Assembly: GCA_041664345.1 (NCBI GenBank)
Contig: JBAYKX010000005.1
Location: 94,010-158,009 of the forward strand
DNA length: 64,000 bases
Source of the DNA: GWE2-40-63 sp041664345
Lineage (GTDB): Bacteria > Bacteroidota > Bacteroidia > Bacteroidales > SZUA-534
Direction of reading: 5' to 3'
Made by a program: the position numbers and the translations under genes
Part shown: positions 8,211 through 17,231 of the stretch, in pieces
Layout: every line of letters begins with the position of its first letter
Position numbering within the stretch: the stretch's first letter is position 1
Notes under the pieces: model-generated
Databases searched by the model: none
What the model saw: only the letters and a program-made list of their open reading frames with translations
What the model was told of the DNA's origin: nothing

Positions 8211-9164
8211 ATGTCCCATTTTTTGCAATTGGCTCCCATGCAGGCCCTAACCGATATTCCTTTCATGAACGCCTACCAGAAACATTTTGGTGGGTTTACT
8301 GAAATGATGGCGCCCTATATTATGGCCAGCAGCAACTCGCCCATTAAAACACAAAAACTGCAAAAACACTTTTCGCAACTTAATAAAGAAATAACCTTGG
8401 TTCCTCAGCTACTGAGCAACGATGCCGAAGGGTTTGTCCATTTTGCCAATGCCCTTTTCCATTTGGGCTATACCAAAGTCAATTGGAACCTGGGTTGCCC
8501 CTACCCTGCTGTTACCAATAAGCTGCGTGGTTCTGGACTTTTGCCTTATCCTGAAAAAATTGACTCCGTTTTAAATAAAATGTGTCCAATCTTAAAGCCG
8601 GAATTATCAATTAAACTGAGGTTAGGACTGCATACTAACCAAGAAATTTTACCCATAATAGAAGTATTGAACCAATACCCCATTGCAGAAACCATCATCC
8701 ACCCGCGAACAGCCATCCAGCTTTACAATGGGACTGCCGATGTTGCCTATTTTGGTTCCATTTATCATAAGCTAAAAATGCCAGTCATTTATAACGGCGA
8801 TTTGTTATATGCATCACAAGTATTTGAACTGGAACAAAACTATCCCGGTTTAAAAGGGTATATGATTGGACGTGGAGCATTCATTAATCCATTTATAACC
8901 AATCAAATAAATGGAATTGAATGGAGCGAAGCTGAAAAGTTGGAACGATACCGCAATTTTTATTTCGACCTGCACCAACAGTGTCAGAATCGTTCCAGTA
9001 ATTCTTCCGGATTTTTAAACCATATAAAAGAGCTTTGTGTTTTATTCTCCAAATCGTTTCAGAATGGAGAACAACACTTTAACACGCTCAAATCAATCAA
9101 CCAGCCTGATGAATTTTTAAACGCCGCAGATATGATTTTTAAAACCGGCAAACTCATTTTTTAA
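8211..9164 (+). CDS. tRNA-dihydrouridine synthase
   Basis: The 317-residue protein starts with the FMN-binding LAPMQALTDIPF motif. It contains NWNLGCPYP with the catalytic Cys at residue 96, then KLRLGLHTN, the IIHPRTAIQLYNG loop, VIYNGDLL and YMIGRGAFINPF, in Dus family order. It reduces uridines in the tRNA D-loop using NADPH and FMN. The Cys donates a proton in Dus enzymes. I cannot assign the A, B or C type, although the 'HPRTAIQLYNG' segment differs from the DusB-like 'HGRT..Q.Y.G' form. It is a single gene with GC-rich repeat elements on both sides. Confidence 0.92.
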   Translation: MSHFLQLAPMQALTDIPFMNAYQKHFGGFTEMMAPYIMASSNSPIKTQKLQKHFSQLNKEITLVPQLLSNDAEGFVHFANALFHLGYTKVNWNLGCPYPAVTNKLRGSGLLPYPEKIDSVLNKMCPILKPELSIKLRLGLHTNQEILPIIEVLNQYPIAETIIHPRTAIQLYNGTADVAYFGSIYHKLKMPVIYNGDLLYASQVFELEQNYPGLKGYMIGRGAFINPFITNQINGIEWSEAEKLERYRNFYFDLHQQCQNRSSNSSGFLNHIKELCVLFSKSFQNGEQHFNTLKSINQPDEFLNAADMIFKTGKLIF

Positions 9165-9176
9165 CTTGAATCAGCA

Positions 9177-9244
9177 AGTCATCCGATGACTCAATGATAA
9201 TAAGAATTTGCAGAGTTCTGTTAGAATCCAGTCATCGGATGACT
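9177..9244. repeat. Two inverted copies of a 15-bp near-palindrome
   Basis: AGTCATCCGATGACT (9177-9191) and AGTCATCGGATGACT (9230-9244) are exact reverse complements, and each is itself a dyad apart from the central base. They lie downstream of dus. Confidence 0.8.
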
Positions 9245-9505
9245 ATCATTAATTATCTACCTGCTTGCGGATTTTAGGTTTTGACTTGTGCACTTTGATT
9301 ATTTTATTCAGCTTTGCAGATTAATAAAATATAAAGTCCACTGGTGTTAAGGGATAGGTTTTTCACCCTCCGCCCTTCGGGCACCTCCCTCAAAGGAGGA
9401 CTAACCCTGATGCTACGGAGTAAGTATCCCCTTGAGGCGATGATAAGGGTGAATTTTGTCCAATAATAGGAAATTAAAAGAATCTGTGAAAATAATCTCC
9501 AATAA
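9245..9505. other. Spacer with a GC-rich structured block
   Basis: No gene is convincing; the longest minus-strand frame here is low-complexity. A block at about 9367-9440 (CACCCTCCGCCCTTCGGGC, then CTCCCTCAAAGGAGG) can fold into short hairpins and resembles the element at 8126. Confidence 0.45.
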
Positions 9506-10876
9506 ATGAAAGACCTTACCATAGGAAAAGAGAGCAAACTTATATTCCGTTTTGCAATTCCCATGTTGCTCGGAAATATATTTCAGCAGCTATACAATGT
9601 GGTAGATAGTGCCATTGTTGGGCGCTTTCTGGGAAAGGAGGCCTTGGCATCGGTTGGAGCGTCGTTTCCAATTATTTTTGCACTCATAGCACTAATTATA
9701 GGCATTGGAACCGGTTTTGGCATTGTTATATCGCAGTATTATGGAGCCAAAGAAATTGATAAAGTAAAACGGACCATAAGCACTATGTTTATTTCATTAG
9801 GTCTGGTTTCCATTATAATGACCCTCATTGGAATTTCTTTGAGTGGTCCAATTTTCAGATTACTCAAATTGCCTCCCGATTTAATGCCACATGCCATTGA
9901 ATACTTGAATATTTATTTAATTGGTATTGTGGCCATGTTTGGATTCAACGGAACCTGCGCGGTATTGCGTGGTTTAGGTGATTCAAAAACCCCCTTAGTT
10001 TTTTTAATCATATCAACAGTTATAAACATAATCCTTGACTTGGTTTTTATATTAATTTTTGGATGGGGCATTGCTGGAGCAGCTTGGGCAACTGTAATTT
10101 CGCAAGCGGGGGCATTTATTACCGCTGTAATTTATTTGAACCGTACCCATTCAATCATTAGTTTTAAGTTATCGGAATGGAATTTCGATTGGGAAATAAT
10201 GCGACATGGAATCAGAATTGGATTACCATCAGGATTGCAGCAGACTTTTGTAGCTATGGGAATGATGGCCCTTATGGGCATAGTAAACTCTTTTGGAACC
10301 GATGTAATTGCAGCATATAGTGTCGGTGCACGTATTGATTCCTTTGTGGCATTACCTGCCATGGCATTTTCAGCTGCATTAGCAACTTTTACCGGACAAA
10401 ACCTTGGAGCTGGCAAAGACGAACGAATAAGAAAGGGATTAATCGCTACAACAAGTATGGCATCCATATTTTGTATTCTAACTACCATACTCATTATACT
10501 ATTCCGACAACCTTTGATGGGCTTATTTAATCAAGATTCCGAAGTCATCCGCATAGGGTCGGAGTACTTAACCATTGTTAACGTGTTCTATATTTTATTT
10601 GTACTAATGTTTGTAACGTATGGGGTTTTGCGAGGTGCTGGAGCAACATTGATACCCATGTTTATAAGTGTGCTTTCACTATGGATAATCCGGATTCCAT
10701 TGGCAGCCGTGCTTTCAGAATCGTATGGGGAAAAAGGAATTTGGTGGTCAATACCTATAGCCTGGGCAATAGGTTTAACGGGTTCAATTATTTATTACCT
10801 TTCGGGAAAATGGAAGGGTAAAGTTATTACAGGGACAATAAAAATTGAAGTAGATGAACTTTTAGAAAGCACTTAG
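9506..10876 (+). CDS. MATE-family multidrug/Na+ or H+ antiporter
   Basis: The 456-residue protein has about 12 hydrophobic helices in two similar halves, normal for MATE exporters. N-terminal features include FAIPMLLGNIFQQLYNVVDSAIVGRFLG, quoted here in two parts as FAIPMLLGNIFQQ and LYNVVDSAIVGRF, and FNGTCAVLRGLGDSKTP. The second half repeats AYSVGARIDSF and VTYGVLRGAGATLIPM. MATE proteins expel cationic drugs or metabolites in exchange for Na+ or H+ across the inner membrane. It lies 24 bases before an isochorismatase-like gene, so co-transcription is likely. The substrate is unknown. Confidence 0.93.
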   Translation: MKDLTIGKESKLIFRFAIPMLLGNIFQQLYNVVDSAIVGRFLGKEALASVGASFPIIFALIALIIGIGTGFGIVISQYYGAKEIDKVKRTISTMFISLGLVSIIMTLIGISLSGPIFRLLKLPPDLMPHAIEYLNIYLIGIVAMFGFNGTCAVLRGLGDSKTPLVFLIISTVINIILDLVFILIFGWGIAGAAWATVISQAGAFITAVIYLNRTHSIISFKLSEWNFDWEIMRHGIRIGLPSGLQQTFVAMGMMALMGIVNSFGTDVIAAYSVGARIDSFVALPAMAFSAALATFTGQNLGAGKDERIRKGLIATTSMASIFCILTTILIILFRQPLMGLFNQDSEVIRIGSEYLTIVNVFYILFVLMFVTYGVLRGAGATLIPMFISVLSLWIIRIPLAAVLSESYGEKGIWWSIPIAWAIGLTGSIIYYLSGKWKGKVITGTIKIEVDELLEST

Positions 10877-10900
10877 AAAATAAAAAAAAATAGGCTACTT

Positions 10901-11458
10901 ATGCAAACAGCACTTATTCTTATCGATATTCAAAACGATTACTTCGATGGCGGAAAAAATCCCTTGTTCAATTCAATTGAGGCCAGCAGAAATGCGGCTA
11001 CTTTGCTTTCCAAATTCCGAAAAACCGACCAATTTAGAGTTTTTATTCAACATCTATCAAAAGACCCCAATGCCAGTTTTTTTGTTGCCGATAGTCCGGG
11101 TGTAGAAATCCATCAAAGCATAACTCCCCATGCCAATGAAATTATTATTCAAAAACATTTTCCTAATAGTTTCAAAGAGACTGGGTTACTGGAGTTTTTA
11201 AAGAAAAACAACATCACAAAATTAGTTATTTGCGGTATGATGACGCACATGTGTGTGGATGCCACGGTTCGGGCTGCTAAGGATTTTGGGTTTGAATGTT
11301 CCGTTATTCACAATGCCTGCGCCACAAAAGATTTGGAATTTGATGGTTCCCTCGTAAAAGCGGCTAATGTTCACCACTCATTTATGGCTGCATTTGCCTC
11401 ATACTACTCCAATGTATTGAGTTTGGAGCAATTCCTTAATAGGAATCTAAATCAATAA
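10901..11458 (+). CDS. Isochorismatase-like cysteine hydrolase
   Basis: The 185-residue protein shows the full catalytic triad: Asp9 in LILIDIQNDYF, Lys85 in IIIQKHFPNSF and Cys118 in GMMTHMCVDATVRAA. The cis-peptide region MTHMC is also kept. Members with a Cys nucleophile hydrolyse amides such as nicotinamide, N-carbamoyl compounds or ureidoacrylate, whereas true isochorismatases lack it. Sequence alone does not give the substrate. It follows the MATE exporter by 24 bases. A weak hairpin lies nine bases after the stop. Confidence 0.9.
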   Translation: MQTALILIDIQNDYFDGGKNPLFNSIEASRNAATLLSKFRKTDQFRVFIQHLSKDPNASFFVADSPGVEIHQSITPHANEIIIQKHFPNSFKETGLLEFLKKNNITKLVICGMMTHMCVDATVRAAKDFGFECSVIHNACATKDLEFDGSLVKAANVHHSFMAAFASYYSNVLSLEQFLNRNLNQ

Positions 11459-11466
11459 AAAACAAA

Positions 11467-11486
11467 AGGAAGAATCGCTTCTTCCT
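11467..11486 (+). terminator. Weak terminator-like hairpin
   Basis: AGGAAGAA and TTCTTCCT form an 8-bp stem with a four-base loop just after the hydrolase stop. The following T-run is poor (CTTATT). Confidence 0.5.
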
Positions 11487-11558
11487 CTTATTAATTATAG
11501 TTTTAAGGGTATAATAATAACTTTACAACATTTACTGCCAAATAATCAAAGAATTCTA

Positions 11559-11639
11559 ACCTAAGTTGAGCGATTTGACCCCGAGACCTCGGGGGAAAAA
11601 GTGCTTTACTTAGGTATAACCCCGACATAGCAATTGTTG
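11559..11639. repeat. 81-bp dispersed element, copy 1
   Basis: This matches 63842-63922 over 81 bases with four mismatches. It holds terminal inverted repeats ACCTAAGT (11559-11566) and ACTTAGGT (11608-11615) around the palindrome CCCCGAGACCTCGGGG (11579-11594). It is noncoding and lies between the hydrolase and the DUF4252 lipoprotein. Confidence 0.9.
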
Positions 11640-11694
11640 TTTTTCACAAATTGAGTGAAGCGAAAATTTGTGGAAACCTACAATTGTTCAGTCG

Positions 11695-11731
11695 ATTGAG
11701 CAGATTTGCGTTAGCAAATCGCTCAATTTGG
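11695..11731. repeat. GAGCGATTT-type hairpin, copy 1
   Basis: An inverted repeat ATTGAGCAGATTTGC / GCAAATCGCTCAAT with a gtta loop. It begins GTCGATTGAG, as does the sequence after the second 81-bp copy. A related hairpin is at 18631-18656. Confidence 0.7.
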
Positions 11732-11733
11732 GT

Positions 11734-12222
11734 CTAATTCAAACTCCCCACATTTTGCACATTAATTGATTTGACAATGCGTTTGGCATCCTCTTTAGTA
11801 AAGCTTCCGGTCATGCACATAATAACAATTTCATCATTATCTACCACTGTCATGAGTATCTCTTCAATGGTTTTTCCGTTGTCGCGGGCCAAAAATGTAA
11901 CTTCTGAACCTCCATCTTTGATTACCATAATCTCTTTATAAAGTTGCTCTGGTAGGTTTTTGTTTAAATCAAAAATCATCTGATTGTTGGTTTCCTTTAA
12001 AATCAAGAAGCTAATGTCGTCCATGTTTTTAAGGAATTCTTTAGCCTCCTTATCTTCATCATCGATTATAAAACTGGCTAAACCTGCTGGCACTTTGAAA
12101 CTGGTAACATTAGGAGAATCGCGGTATTCCCTGTAAAATTTTTTGTACCCTTCAATGGGTTCCTTGGCGCAGCTTGCAATGGCAAGCAACAATCCAATCA
12201 GTGCTAATATATATGTTTTCAT
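11734..12222 (-). CDS. DUF4252 lipoprotein
   Basis: The 162-residue protein has a lipoprotein signal MKTYILALIGLLLAIASC with the lipobox Cys at 18. The mature part carries MVIKDGGSEVTFLARDNG followed by a TVVDNDEIVIMCMTG strand, matching the paralogue encoded just upstream. DUF4252 proteins are common in Bacteroidota and often sit behind ECF sigma / anti-sigma pairs; their function is unknown. It is the last gene of a four-gene operon, five bases after the preceding stop. Confidence 0.85.
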   Translation of the reverse strand: MKTYILALIGLLLAIASCAKEPIEGYKKFYREYRDSPNVTSFKVPAGLASFIIDDEDKEAKEFLKNMDDISFLILKETNNQMIFDLNKNLPEQLYKEIMVIKDGGSEVTFLARDNGKTIEEILMTVVDNDEIVIMCMTGSFTKEDAKRIVKSINVQNVGSLN

Positions 12223-12227
12223 ACTGC

Positions 12228-12749
12228 TTATTGTTTTTCTTCCACTTTTTGCAATTTATCAAAGCCTTTCACATCCATCGATTTCGACATTTTTGCAATC
12301 TGTTTTATGTCAATATCGCCTAAAATATAAAGAAGCACCGGTTCCAACGGATCATTCACGGTCATTACAAATTCCGTAATTTTACTTCCATTGTCGCGAA
12401 CCTTAAACACAATTTCCTGCTTTCCATCTTTAACTATCATAAAGTCTTTATAAATTGGTTGTGACACCACTTTACTGATTTCCTGATAAAAAGCATCCCG
12501 GGCTTTGCTATCCAATTTGTCACCGGCAGTTAAAATCTTAATTGCCTTCAATCCTTTGGTCATGTTTTCTAAATCTTGATCCGATTCATCGTCCAATTTC
12601 GAGAATAATTCAAACATATAACTGGTAATGTAAACCGATGTATATCCCTCTTGTCCTGAATATTTATCGAACACTACGTTTAATTGCGATTCCTGAGCCA
12701 TGCTGAGCATTGGCAGAAATGCCATCCAAATAAAAACTAACTTTCTCAT
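12228..12749 (-). CDS. DUF4252 periplasmic protein
   Basis: The 173-residue protein has a cleavable signal peptide (MRKLVFIWMAFLPMLSMAQ), then VVFDKYSGQEGYTSVYITSY, the typical start of a DUF4252 domain. A later FMIVKDGKQEIVFKVRDNG segment is shared with the downstream lipoprotein, so the two are paralogues, one soluble or periplasmic and one lipid-anchored. It is the third gene of the sigma operon, 34 bases after the anti-sigma gene. Function is unknown; the operon suggests an envelope-stress output or signal. Confidence 0.85.
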   Translation of the reverse strand: MRKLVFIWMAFLPMLSMAQESQLNVVFDKYSGQEGYTSVYITSYMFELFSKLDDESDQDLENMTKGLKAIKILTAGDKLDSKARDAFYQEISKVVSQPIYKDFMIVKDGKQEIVFKVRDNGSKITEFVMTVNDPLEPVLLYILGDIDIKQIAKMSKSMDVKGFDKLQKVEEKQ

Positions 12750-12783
12750 ACTATTTTAATTTTAAGGGTTGCTAATTAATAAT

Positions 12784-13269
12784 TTATTGTTTAATAGATT
12801 TCAATAGAATTGCCGGTTTGTTCAAGGTACTCATGCAACTTAAATTTTCCGTTCCTTTATTGAATTGAACCGATAAATTCTTCATTGCTTGTTTTGAATA
12901 CTCAATGGCTACTTCCTTGTCGGATATGGGTTCACCGTTTATGTAAGCATAGATTACCGGTTTCTCTGTTACTCTCAACATAAAATTTACTGATAAGACG
13001 ATGACGGCAGCAGCAGCAATACTTCCCATGTATATTAACATTTTCCTGATTTTTGTAGGTTGCTTTGGTTCAAAGAATCTTTCAAAATCAAGATCCAATG
13101 TTTCGCTCTTTTCAGCATCTAAAGCACCGAACAACATCTTTGCTTCCAATAATTCCGGATTATCCCCATCATATTGTTTTAGATAGCTCCTAAGCTTATT
13201 TTCATCGGCTACCGAAGTAAGGCCTTCATAATAATTATCCAAAAGTTTATTGTAATCCAATGGTTCCAT
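12784..13269 (-). CDS. Probable anti-sigma factor (single-pass membrane protein)
   Basis: The 161-residue protein has a cytoplasmic helical N-terminus (residues 1-72, with LLDNYYEGLTSVADENKLRS, typical of Bacteroidota anti-sigma factors). One membrane helix follows at about 77-97 (MLIYMGSIAAAAVIVLSVNF), then a short extracytoplasmic tail. Its start overlaps the end of the sigma factor gene by 23 bases, which supports a partner role. It should hold the sigma factor at the membrane until an envelope signal releases it. There is no zinc-binding HXXXCXXC motif. Confidence 0.8.
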   Translation of the reverse strand: MEPLDYNKLLDNYYEGLTSVADENKLRSYLKQYDGDNPELLEAKMLFGALDAEKSETLDLDFERFFEPKQPTKIRKMLIYMGSIAAAAVIVLSVNFMLRVTEKPVIYAYINGEPISDKEVAIEYSKQAMKNLSVQFNKGTENLSCMSTLNKPAILLKSIKQ

Positions 13270-13765
13270 AGCTTATTATTTTATTTAGTTCTTCACGTAC
13301 TTTTTTTCTTGCTCTTGAAAGATTTACACGGATGGTTTCGGTTTTCATATCAACTAAAGGTTCAATTTCTTCAAATTCATACCCTTCAATATCGCGGAGG
13401 TACATTATAGTTTTCTGTGGTTCGGTAAGTGTCTGAATCGATTTTCTCAACAATTCGTTAATTTCCTGATTTTCATAGCGGTTTGAATTATCAACGGTTT
13501 CAATGCACCTTCGTAAATCATCTGACTTTTCGTATCTGACTTTTTTTTGCCGTAACTTATCCAAGCAACGGTTCTTGGTCATTGTCATGGCAAAGGCTTC
13601 AATACTTTCATACCTTTGTAATTCATCTTTAACAGTCCATAATTTCATCAGAACATCTTGCACCGCATCCTGTGCATCCATATCGTCAGCAAGTATCTGC
13701 TTCGAAAAACGATAAAGTTTATCCTTCAATACAAAAACTTTTTCTTTAAATTCCTCAGAAGTCAT
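13247..13765 (-). CDS. ECF-type RNA polymerase sigma factor
   Basis: The 172-residue protein has region 2 (LADDMDAQDAVQDVLMKLW and FAMTMTKNRCLDKLRQ) and region 4 (LTEPQKTIMYLRDIEGYEF, then TIRVNLSRARKKVREEL), and lacks region 3, as in ECF sigma factors. It directs RNA polymerase to a small regulon, usually including its own operon. The next gene overlaps it by 23 bases and encodes the likely anti-sigma factor. Two DUF4252 genes complete the operon, and a divergent lipoprotein gene starts 174 bases away. Confidence 0.93.
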   Translation of the reverse strand: MTSEEFKEKVFVLKDKLYRFSKQILADDMDAQDAVQDVLMKLWTVKDELQRYESIEAFAMTMTKNRCLDKLRQKKVRYEKSDDLRRCIETVDNSNRYENQEINELLRKSIQTLTEPQKTIMYLRDIEGYEFEEIEPLVDMKTETIRVNLSRARKKVREELNKIISYGTIGLQ

Positions 13766-13939
13766 TATTTCTTTTCCTTTAAAGGGTTATACAGTATGAG
13801 GACGAACCAAGGAAGAAAACATAACACCTTTCTTAAAAATATTTTCAATGGGTCATCTCAAAAAAAGAAAATTTTGAACTTTGTAAAAAAGAAACACCAA
13901 TATCAACCTATTTTCTCTATTTTTGAATCAAAGATAACT

Positions 13940-14491
13940 ATGCGCCCGATTATTTACATATTGCTATTAAGTTTAGGATTTGTATCTTGTAATACCCCTG
14001 TGCCTGATACTACTAAAAATCAACATCAAAGCAATCCTCCCATCAAAAAATGCAAAATTTATTCGTCCGATTTTGTTGCTCTAAATCCAGATGATAAGGG
14101 TCAATTAATTCAGGTATTTGCATTTAACCGCCAAGGATTTGTTAATGAGCTGGTACGTTATGATATAGAGGGTAAGGTGATTGAAAAGTTTGATATAAAA
14201 GGCAATAATACCCTATTCCCTATACCCAACACATTGCAATTTATTGATACCCTAGTCACCACTTTCGATATGGATAGTTTGGGGGAATTGCATCAGAAAG
14301 AAGTGAAACAATACAATAGCAATGGGTTGTTGGTTGAATTGAGTTACTTTGACGGGCAAAATAAAATATTAAAAAGAAACACGTATCAATACGATTCACT
14401 GAACCTTATTACCAAAGACATTTATTGGGATATTGAACTAAATATTCCCCGACAAGTTATCCGGTATGAGTATGAGTTTTTCAGTGAGTAG
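13940..14491 (+). CDS. Lipoprotein of unknown function
   Basis: I chose the ATG at 13940, giving 183 residues, although the frame is open from 13658. This start gives a clean lipoprotein signal MRPIIYILLLSLGFVSC with the lipobox Cys at 17, and the earlier part runs through the sigma gene's promoter region. The mature part has short charged beta repeats (ELVRYDIEGKVIEKFDIKG, VELSYFDGQNKILKRN, TYQYDSLNLITKD) reminiscent of YD or MORN-like strand repeats, but I assign no family. It is divergent from the sigma operon and might be a target of it. Its end overlaps the convergent Cys-rich gene by 11 bases. Confidence 0.7.
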   Translation: MRPIIYILLLSLGFVSCNTPVPDTTKNQHQSNPPIKKCKIYSSDFVALNPDDKGQLIQVFAFNRQGFVNELVRYDIEGKVIEKFDIKGNNTLFPIPNTLQFIDTLVTTFDMDSLGELHQKEVKQYNSNGLLVELSYFDGQNKILKRNTYQYDSLNLITKDIYWDIELNIPRQVIRYEYEFFSE

Positions 14492-14666
14492 ATTTTTTTA
14501 GGTCAACTACACTCTTTAACTCACATTTTGAAGCGCAACCTTCGCAGCCACTGGCACACGATGATTCTTTCTTCACAAACAGTTTTGCATAAGCTTTTCG
14601 TCCCGCAATAAAAAGGGCAGTTCCTATTATTAAAAAGGTAAGTATATTATAAATGACCTGTTCCAT
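14481..14666 (-). CDS. FeoB-associated Cys-rich membrane protein
   Basis: The 61-residue protein has one N-terminal membrane helix (YNILTFLIIGTALFIAG) and then a cluster of four cysteines in SSCASGCEGCASKCEL. This is the pattern of the small Cys-rich partner often encoded after feoB. It lies 32 bases downstream of feoB on the same strand. It is thought to assist Fe2+ delivery or FeoB assembly, in a role comparable to FeoC, but the mechanism is not established. Confidence 0.88.
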   Translation of the reverse strand: MEQVIYNILTFLIIGTALFIAGRKAYAKLFVKKESSCASGCEGCASKCELKSVVDLKKSTH

Positions 14667-14698
14667 ACAATTATCAAATTATTCAATTATAGTTTTTA

Positions 14699-17185
14699 TT
14701 AAAACAACCGGAAACCTATTTGGTTAACTAAAAAAGCTACCAACCAAGCGGCAGTTGTTGTATAACCAACCATAAAAAACGCCCACCGCCATCGCCCCGA
14801 TTCTTTTGCAATGGCACTCACCACTCCAATACATGGAAAATAAATAAGTACAAACAATAAAAAAGCCAACGCCGTGACTGGTGTAAATACGGGTTGCCCA
14901 AAAGCTGCTCCATGGTCATGCTTAATCTCTCTAAGGCGTTTCACCAATCTATTATCATCGGTGCCTTTTCCATTGTCCGATTGCAACAAAACACCTATGG
15001 TACTTAAAACCACTTCTTTAGCTGCAATTCCACTTAAAAGGGCAATACCCGTGCGCCATTCAAATCCCAATGGTCGTATTACCGGTTCAATAAAATGCCC
15101 AATCCTTCCCAAATAACTATTTTCTAATTGTTCCCGCTTTTTCTCCATCTGAATATCATTCATTTGTACGGCCAGCTTATTTTTTTGAAGTTCATCAAAC
15201 GTTTCGTTTAATTCAAGGTTAATTTTAACCAAGTTCGAATCTAATTCACTGCTGTTTTTTGTGTTCTGAGGAAAATAACCCAATGCCCAAATGATAATAA
15301 CTGCAATTAAAATAACTCCTCCCACCTTTTGCAGGTACTGAGCCGATTTATCCCACATGTGCTTAACAATCGATTTGGTTGATGGAAGCCTATAAGGGGG
15401 TAACTCCATTACAAAAGGAGCCTCTTTTGATTTAAACAACGTTTTATTAAAAAAATGGGCAGTAATTACAGCTAAAAGTATTCCTGTTAAATACAAACCT
15501 ATCAATACCAAGGTTGGGTTACTTGGAAAAAAAGCTCCAATAAAAAGTATGTATATCGGCAATCGGGCACTGCAACTCATAAAAGGGGTAATGAGTATGG
15601 TAAGCAACCTATCGTTGCGGTTGCGAATGGTACGGGTAGCCATAATGGCAGGTACATTGCAACCAAAACCCATGATTAGCGGAATAAACGACCTCCCATG
15701 AAGTCCAATTTTGTGCATAATTTTATCCATCATAAAAGCAGCCCGGGCCATATAACCGGTATCTTCCATGAATGAAATAAAAAGAAACAAAATGAGAATG
15801 TTTGGCAAAAAAACAAGTACACTGCCAATTCCATTAATAATTCCATCAGTTATTAAATCGTTAAACATACCTTGAGGTAAGCTTGATTTGATAAATTGAT
15901 TTAAGATTCCTACTCCGGTATCAATCCATGCCATGGGATAACTCCCTAACTGGAACGTTGAAAAAAACATGAGAAACATAAAAGTGAAAAACAAAGGCAT
16001 TCCAAAAAAACGGTGAGTTAAAACCTTGTCAATGGCATTGGTATGCAGCCACCTTCTTGATTTTCCGGGCTTCAAGGTCTCTTTTAAGGCTCCGCTGATA
16101 AATCCATATTTAGCATCAGTAATAATCGCCTCTCCTTTTTCGTGCAACAATTCTTCAATACGCGAAATTTCTTTGTAAGCCGTTTTTAAAACTTCTTTAC
16201 TGGTTTGATGTTTTGAAACAAACCGAATGGCATGACTGTCTTGTTCCAATAATTTTATTGCTAAAAAACGTGGCGACATAGCAACTATCAATTGCTTATC
16301 CTGTTTTATCTGTTCTCTGATTACACGGATGGATTGCTCCACTTCTTTTCCGTAATTTATATGAATATGCCGAACATTGGGGTCGCGGTTTTCATAAACA
16401 TCAATTATTTTGCTGAACAAATCGGGTATTCCTTTGCCTTTGGTAGCCACTGTGGGAATAATTGGAATTCCAAGCAAACGACTCAATTTCTCAATTTCAA
16501 GCACTGCCCCAGAGTTTTCTAAATCATCGTACATGTTTAAAGCAATTATTACTTTAATATCCATGTCAATTAGCTGGGATGTAAGGTATAGGTTTCGCTC
16601 CAGGTTTGATGCGTCAATAACATTCACCACAATATCTGGATTGTTATGGAATATATGTTTCCGCACATACAATTCTTCAGGAGTATAAGCGGTAAGGGAA
16701 TAGGTGCCGGGCAAGTCAACCAAATTAAAATTGTACCCATAATAGGAATACGTATTGTGCTTGGCTTCAATGGTCACTCCACTGTAATTTCCAACGTGTT
16801 CGCGTGCACCCGAAACAAAATTGAAAAGTGATGTTTTTCCACAATTTGGGTTTCCTACGAAAGCTACACTAATATTTTTCCCTTTGCTGTTGATTGAAAT
16901 TTTGAGCTTTTCTTTGTCAATAATGCCTTCAAAAGGCTGCTCCGGCATTTCAGCCGCCATTTCCTGAGTTATTACTTCAATTAAATAAGCCTCCGATGGA
17001 CGGAGCGAAACATGATAACCCATTACATTATATTCGGCGGGTCCGTGAAAGGGTCTCTTTTTTACCACCTCAACCAATTGCCCCTTCACAAAACCCATTT
17101 CCATAATGCGTTTACGGAATGAACCGTATCCTTTCACATTTATGATAACTCCCTTTTCGCCACTATTAAGTTCAGCAAGGTTCAT
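14699..17185 (-). CDS. feoB: Ferrous iron transporter, FeoA-FeoB fusion
   Basis: The 828-residue protein starts with an SH3-like FeoA domain (residues 1-72; GYGSFRKRIMEMGFVKG). The FeoB G domain follows, with G1 GNPNCGKTS at 111-119, G3 DLPGTYS and an NMYD G4. Gate and core regions follow with about 8-10 membrane helices, including GFGCNVPAIMATRTI, which holds the conserved Cys of the pore, and GIAAKEVVLSTIG. It imports Fe2+ across the inner membrane, driven or gated by GTP. The FeoA fusion is common in Bacteroidota. It forms an operon with the Cys-rich partner, and a TACTTTTG -7 box lies 47 bases upstream. Confidence 0.96.
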   Translation of the reverse strand: MNLAELNSGEKGVIINVKGYGSFRKRIMEMGFVKGQLVEVVKKRPFHGPAEYNVMGYHVSLRPSEAYLIEVITQEMAAEMPEQPFEGIIDKEKLKISINSKGKNISVAFVGNPNCGKTSLFNFVSGAREHVGNYSGVTIEAKHNTYSYYGYNFNLVDLPGTYSLTAYTPEELYVRKHIFHNNPDIVVNVIDASNLERNLYLTSQLIDMDIKVIIALNMYDDLENSGAVLEIEKLSRLLGIPIIPTVATKGKGIPDLFSKIIDVYENRDPNVRHIHINYGKEVEQSIRVIREQIKQDKQLIVAMSPRFLAIKLLEQDSHAIRFVSKHQTSKEVLKTAYKEISRIEELLHEKGEAIITDAKYGFISGALKETLKPGKSRRWLHTNAIDKVLTHRFFGMPLFFTFMFLMFFSTFQLGSYPMAWIDTGVGILNQFIKSSLPQGMFNDLITDGIINGIGSVLVFLPNILILFLFISFMEDTGYMARAAFMMDKIMHKIGLHGRSFIPLIMGFGCNVPAIMATRTIRNRNDRLLTILITPFMSCSARLPIYILFIGAFFPSNPTLVLIGLYLTGILLAVITAHFFNKTLFKSKEAPFVMELPPYRLPSTKSIVKHMWDKSAQYLQKVGGVILIAVIIIWALGYFPQNTKNSSELDSNLVKINLELNETFDELQKNKLAVQMNDIQMEKKREQLENSYLGRIGHFIEPVIRPLGFEWRTGIALLSGIAAKEVVLSTIGVLLQSDNGKGTDDNRLVKRLREIKHDHGAAFGQPVFTPVTALAFLLFVLIYFPCIGVVSAIAKESGRWRWAFFMVGYTTTAAWLVAFLVNQIGFRLF

Positions 17186-17231
17186 TAATTATACTATTTC
17201 TAAAAAATATACTGTCCCAAATTTAGGTCAG

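Noticed and set aside
9304..9564. An 86-codon minus-strand frame
   Set aside because: It runs through the GC-rich structured block and overlaps the start of the MATE gene; its composition is not protein-like.
13658..13939. A 94-codon N-terminal extension of the lipoprotein at 13940
   Set aside because: It overlaps the divergent sigma factor gene and its promoter region, is Lys/Phe-rich and would bury the lipoprotein signal.
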